From: Candidatus Dormiibacterota bacterium
GTDB lineage: Bacteria > Chloroflexota > Dormibacteria > UBA8260
Reading direction: 5' to 3'
Assembly: GCA_955652455.1 (NCBI GenBank)
Contig: CATPBU010000203.1
Coordinates: 1 to 7,462 of the forward strand
DNA: 7,462 nucleotides
Positions 4,243 to 7,462 of this stretch are shown in pieces. Numbering within the stretch: the first letter of the stretch is position 1; every line of letters starts with the position of its first letter. The position numbers were made by a program, and so were the translations under genes. A model generated the notes under the pieces. It had not been told where the DNA came from. It searched no databases and saw only the letters and a list, made by a program, of their open reading frames with translations.

Positions 4243-5889
4243 GTGTCAGTGCTGACATTCGCGTCGCCGTTCACCTTCCAGGAGCATATGGTTCTCGATG
4301 CATGCGGCGTGTTCGGCTTCGGGCTGGACGGCCTCTGCAACTTTGTCAGCGGTGCGGCCGATTGGTTCAGCCAAACGCTCGAGGTGATCCAGAACCCTTT
4401 CAAATGGCTGTATCACCACACACTCGGCGCACCCATCCCGCAGCACGCAGGTGACCCTGGCTGGGACGCGTGCCAGGCGGATTGGAGCCAGCCGTCATGT
4501 CCGAAACTCGTCGACGAGCTGAAGCCGGCCAGCCTGACCCTGTCGGGCACCTGGCCGCGTCTCTACAGCTCATTGTCGGTGTCGGGCGTCTTCATCGCTG
4601 CGACGTGCTGCGTGGTCCGGGTGGTGCGTGGGGTGTTCGACGAGCGTGTGGTGGGCGCGCACCTGGTAATCGACAACGTCGTACGCATGGTGGTCGCCAC
4701 CGGCGTGCTGGTCGTGCCGACACCAGACAACTCGCTGCTCCTCAACGCCCTGCGGCTCAGCGCCGTGGCGTCCGGTCGCATCGCCGAGGCCGGCGCCGGT
4801 GCCGTCTCCGCCGCGTTCACAGCCAACCTCGATCTCGGCACCGTGGTGGGCAACATCGCAGCCACAGGCTTCGGGCTTGCCGGTATCGGAGATTTCCTGG
4901 TGGCGATCCCGATCCTCCTGGTCGCGGCAGCCTTCATCTATGTGATGGCGCTGTATCTACTGCGCGTCATCCAACTGGTCTTCGCCGTGGCCACCGCACC
5001 ACTCTTCGTGGCCTTGGCCGTGTACGACCCTCGCAATCGGTTCCTGCAGTGGTGGCTCGACCTCTTTGCCTCGGCGATGCTGCTGCCCATCGTGCTGGCG
5101 ATCTGCGGTTCGCTGACGGCAGGAGTCGCCATCTTCTTCCTCAACGGCAACCAAGATCTCCTATCGCCGGGCGGCGGCGCGGAATCTGTGACGCGCACGT
5201 TGCTGGCCTGCTTTGCGGTGCTCGGCGGCGTGTGGATGACCGGCAAGGCGGTGCATGGCCTTGCGTGGCGAGGATTCAGCCACGGCGGTATCAGCGGGGC
5301 GGCGACCGCCGTCTCAACTGCGATCATGGCACTCCCCAACGCAGCTGGTGATGTCGCTTCGCTGATGAGAGTCGGCGGCCGCCCACCCCGGCCGGGAGGC
5401 CTTCTCGAGACCCTCGGACGCCCCGGGGCGCGCCGCGGCGCCACGCCGCCGGGTCCGATGCGCGTGGCGGAGACGGGATCTGTCGTCGCCGCGGCGGCGG
5501 CCGGGCACGCCGCTGCTGTGTTCGGCGAGAGCCGGGAGGTCGACGCGGCCATGGAGGCAGCCGACGGCGCGGACTTCAGCCGTCACGGGTCGGCGGCGTG
5601 CGTTCTCGAACAGCCCGCGATGAGAGCAGCCTTCAACCAGGCCGTCGGCGCGTCCATCGGCCGATTCGCGACTACTGAGGAGGGCCGACTCGTGGTGGCG
5701 GAGTCGACGATGCACCTCGACGCCGCACGGGTCGACCCTGCGATGAGGGTTGCCGAGTACACCAGGGTGCTGGCTGAAGACCCGCGCGCTGGGAACGCGG
5801 TCGCCGGCGCGGCACTCGCCAGTCTGCTCCACAACCATCTCCCGGACCTCACCCCGATCCTGCGCAACCGTGCGGCGACGACGTCGTGA
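4243..5889 (+). CDS. TrbL/VirB6-like conjugal transfer membrane protein
   Basis: A 548-residue polytopic protein. An N-terminal region of about 105 residues carries four Cys (21, 32, 77, 86) and the segment SGAADWFSQTLEVIQ. It is followed by apolar segments at about 109-128, 143-160, 200-217, 218-240, 241-260, 273-300 and 315-335. The pair AAAFIYVMALYLLRVIQLVFA and TAPLFVALAVYDPRNRFLQWW is the conserved core seen in TrbL/VirB6 channel subunits of type IV secretion systems. The tail (about 345-548) is soluble, Ala/Gly/Pro-rich, and probably cytoplasmic. Its role would be to form part of the inner-membrane channel through which DNA-protein substrate passes. The start is uncertain: GTG 4243 (GGAG only 4 bases away), GTG 4249 (10 bases) and ATG 4288 (AGGAG 3 bases before) are all in frame. 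Homologues often begin close before the first Cys, which favours the later start. It overlaps the next gene by GTGA. Confidence 0.8.
   Translation: MSVLTFASPFTFQEHMVLDACGVFGFGLDGLCNFVSGAADWFSQTLEVIQNPFKWLYHHTLGAPIPQHAGDPGWDACQADWSQPSCPKLVDELKPASLTLSGTWPRLYSSLSVSGVFIAATCCVVRVVRGVFDERVVGAHLVIDNVVRMVVATGVLVVPTPDNSLLLNALRLSAVASGRIAEAGAGAVSAAFTANLDLGTVVGNIAATGFGLAGIGDFLVAIPILLVAAAFIYVMALYLLRVIQLVFAVATAPLFVALAVYDPRNRFLQWWLDLFASAMLLPIVLAICGSLTAGVAIFFLNGNQDLLSPGGGAESVTRTLLACFAVLGGVWMTGKAVHGLAWRGFSHGGISGAATAVSTAIMALPNAAGDVASLMRVGGRPPRPGGLLETLGRPGARRGATPPGPMRVAETGSVVAAAAAGHAAAVFGESREVDAAMEAADGADFSRHGSAACVLEQPAMRAAFNQAVGASIGRFATTEEGRLVVAESTMHLDAARVDPAMRVAEYTRVLAEDPRAGNAVAGAALASLLHNHLPDLTPILRNRAATTS
4244..4257. 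promoter_or_regulatory. 14-bp dyad TGTCAG-TG-CTGACA over the TrbL start codon
   Basis: Six-base arms match perfectly around a TG centre. The site matches the one at 3904-3917 at 12 of 14 positions (both TGTC-N6-GACA, ending GCTGACA). One copy stands upstream of the - strand gene and the other covers the first codons of the + strand gene, so one protein could bind both and control the two genes together. It lies about 30 bp downstream of the possible transcript start, where a bound repressor could block elongation or initiation. Confidence 0.4.
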
Positions 5890-7462
5890 GGGCCGGGGGC
5901 GGGGCCATCCGCGTTCCGCTCGCCGTCGATGCGCAGTTCCGGCTACCCGTCGGGCCGATGTTGCTCCCCGTGCGGTCGCTGGTTCTGGCGGCTTTTGCCG
6001 GCCCGATCGCGTACGCGCTGCTTGCCCTCGGGCTGCCTGGGCTGTGGGGCGCGGCCAGCGCCGGCTTCCTGCTGGCGGTGGCCGCCTCACTTGGCTTGCC
6101 GGAGCGGCAGGGTGTGTGGATCGGTACCCACATCGCCTATGGGCAGGCGTGGCGGGTGATGCCTTCGACGGTCACTCGCGGACGGGCGGGACGCGCCCGT
6201 GTCCGCGACCTGCGGGGCGCCGTCCGTGTCTCCGGCGAACGACCCACCATCCGCCCGTCGAAGTTGCTTCCTCGCCGCTTCACCACCTTCTTGACCGTAC
6301 CGACGACCTCGACGGACGCGCACGGAATCTTGCGCCTCGATCCTGGTGGTGGCCGCGCCGTGCTCACGCTCGACGGTCCTGCTGTCAGTGTCGCCGGCGA
6401 CGGGTACCTCGACTGGTGTCGCGCTGCGCTCCGCTGGATCGGTTCGCTGGACTGCCCGGCGCAGTTCATCACTCTGATGACCCACCACGACGCCCGCCGT
6501 GTCGGGGAGGCGTTCGATCACCGCGTCGCGGCCTGGCCGAGGACGCCGCTATGCGAGCTCGAGCGCGGGCTGGCAGGCACACTTGCCGAGACAACGCTCG
6601 GGCTGCGGCATTACGTCGTCCTTGCACCCGGTTCGGCGGGCGCCGACGGGATGCCGTACCGTTCGACTCCCTGGCGCGCAGGCGATGCGCGTGACGCAAC
6701 TCACGACCAGGCTGATCGCGCTCTCCAATCAGCCCTGCGGATGGCACCCGGGTTCGCCATCGACGTGCGCGCGGCCGACCGCGACGACATCGCTGCTCTG
6801 CTCGCACACACCGCGCTCGGGGCGTCGCGCGCAATGGTGGGGGAGAACGTGCTTCGCATCGGCGACCGGCATCACATGGTGCTGACGACGACGCAACTGC
6901 CCGCCGTCATCGAGGTGGGCGCCGTCGTCGAAGCCATGACCCGTGCTCACGCTTTCGGCGTGGCGAGCGTGCATCTCCTCCCCGTCAGCACGAGTGTCGC
7001 GCAGAAGTACCTGCACCGGCGTTCGTCGATGCTGGACTACATACACCGCCGGGGCGCCGATCCCGTCGAAGCCCAGGTCGCCCTGCAGGAAACCACGGAC
7101 GTGGTCGCGGCCCTGGCCCAACGCGACATCGTTCCGTGGCGCGTTGCTCTCACGGTGTGCGTGGCGCACCGGGAGCGAGCCAGGGCATTCGAGGCTGCCG
7201 AACGACTCGGTGCCATGCTCGCGGCGCACGGCTTCCGCACGACAGAGGTGAGCGGGCCGGGCCTCCTGCCGGCGCTGGCGCTCTCGCCAGGATGCGCGCC
7301 GCTCGCTCGCAGCCTGGTCTTGACGTCCGACTCTGTCGCAGCGAGGATGCTGCCCTGCTTGGGCACGCCGTTCGCGGACGTGTCGGCACCGCTGTTGGGT
7401 ATCAATGTCCTCAACGGAACCCCGGCGTACTTCTCCATCTGGAGCCAGCCGAATCACAACCT
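5886..7462 (+). CDS. VirB3/PrgI-VirB4-like conjugation ATPase, N-terminal part (runs off the window)
   Basis: The frame opens with GTG at 5886, overlapping the TrbL stop (GTGA), and stays open for 525 codons to the window edge. The N-terminus has a short polar lead (IRVPLAVDAQFRLPVG), two membrane helices (about 32-50 and 53-71), then a basic region: the layout of VirB3/PrgI. The rest reads as the N-terminal domain of VirB4/TrbE-type ATPases. Its end is diagnostic: SLVLTSDSVAARMLPCLG (476-493), LLGINVLNGTP (504-514), then YFSIWSQPNHN. In VirB4 proteins this 'G.n..tGtp..fd.f..pNhN' stretch lies immediately before Walker A, which should fall just past position 7462. The protein would power assembly and substrate transfer of a type IV secretion system at the inner membrane. 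Fusion of VirB3- and VirB4-like parts is known in other systems. No nucleotide-binding motif is visible in the window, so the ATPase call is partly inference. Confidence 0.78.
   Translation, partial: MRAGGGAIRVPLAVDAQFRLPVGPMLLPVRSLVLAAFAGPIAYALLALGLPGLWGAASAGFLLAVAASLGLPERQGVWIGTHIAYGQAWRVMPSTVTRGRAGRARVRDLRGAVRVSGERPTIRPSKLLPRRFTTFLTVPTTSTDAHGILRLDPGGGRAVLTLDGPAVSVAGDGYLDWCRAALRWIGSLDCPAQFITLMTHHDARRVGEAFDHRVAAWPRTPLCELERGLAGTLAETTLGLRHYVVLAPGSAGADGMPYRSTPWRAGDARDATHDQADRALQSALRMAPGFAIDVRAADRDDIAALLAHTALGASRAMVGENVLRIGDRHHMVLTTTQLPAVIEVGAVVEAMTRAHAFGVASVHLLPVSTSVAQKYLHRRSSMLDYIHRRGADPVEAQVALQETTDVVAALAQRDIVPWRVALTVCVAHRERARAFEAAERLGAMLAAHGFRTTEVSGPGLLPALALSPGCAPLARSLVLTSDSVAARMLPCLGTPFADVSAPLLGINVLNGTPAYFSIWSQPNHN

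Noticed and set aside
5314..6090. - strand frame of 258 codons across the TrbL/VirB4 junction
   Set aside because: Arg-rich shadow on the other strand of the TrbL tail and VirB4 start; no motif and no ribosome-binding site noted.
5750..6694. + strand frame of 314 codons overlapping TrbL and VirB4
   Set aside because: Arg/Cys/Pro-rich shadow; the other frame through the same DNA gives the VirB3/VirB4-like sequence with membrane helices and family motifs.
6729..7457. - strand frame of 242 codons near the right edge
   Set aside because: Antisense to the VirB4-like frame, with composition typical of a shadow and no recognisable domain.

Overview
The window comes from a high-GC bacterium, most likely an actinobacterium. 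The signs are strongly G/C-biased third codon positions, many GTG starts, GTGA stop/start overlaps, a mycobacterial/streptomycete-style DinB polymerase, and a conjugation cassette of the actinobacterial TrbL plus PrgI/VirB4 type. Genus cannot be told from the sequence.

Layout. (1) Positions 1-1924 look like an ordinary housekeeping operon on the + strand: the Arg/Gly-rich C-terminal tail of an upstream protein, a HAD-family hydrolase and a zinc-dependent, probably NAD-linked alcohol dehydrogenase. The junctions are 4-base GTGA overlaps, so the genes are probably translationally coupled. (2) Positions 1925-3584 hold a one-domain XRE-type DNA-binding protein with its own promoter-like sequence and a weak inverted repeat upstream, then dinB (DNA polymerase IV), which seems to be read from a leaderless transcript. 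(3) Positions 3592-7462 look like part of a conjugative or integrative element. A small membrane protein is on the - strand, convergent with dinB. A 384-bp divergent intergenic region follows, then a TrbL/VirB6-like polytopic membrane protein on the + strand. It overlaps by GTGA a long gene that is open at the window's right edge and reads as a VirB3/PrgI-like membrane domain fused to a VirB4-type ATPase. The window stops about where the Walker A motif should begin.

The last three genes would supply inner-membrane channel parts (small pilin-like or accessory subunit, VirB6-like channel, VirB3-VirB4 motor) of a type IV secretion/conjugation apparatus. The most notable non-coding feature is the divergent region between the small membrane gene and the TrbL gene. 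It carries a cluster of GGACA/TGTCC half-sites spaced by about one or two DNA helical turns, and two near-identical 14-bp dyads of form TGTC-N6-GACA, one upstream of the left gene and one lying over the start codon of the right gene. This looks like a shared control region for the transfer genes. No tRNA, integrase, att site, transposase, CRISPR array or recognisable relaxase is visible.
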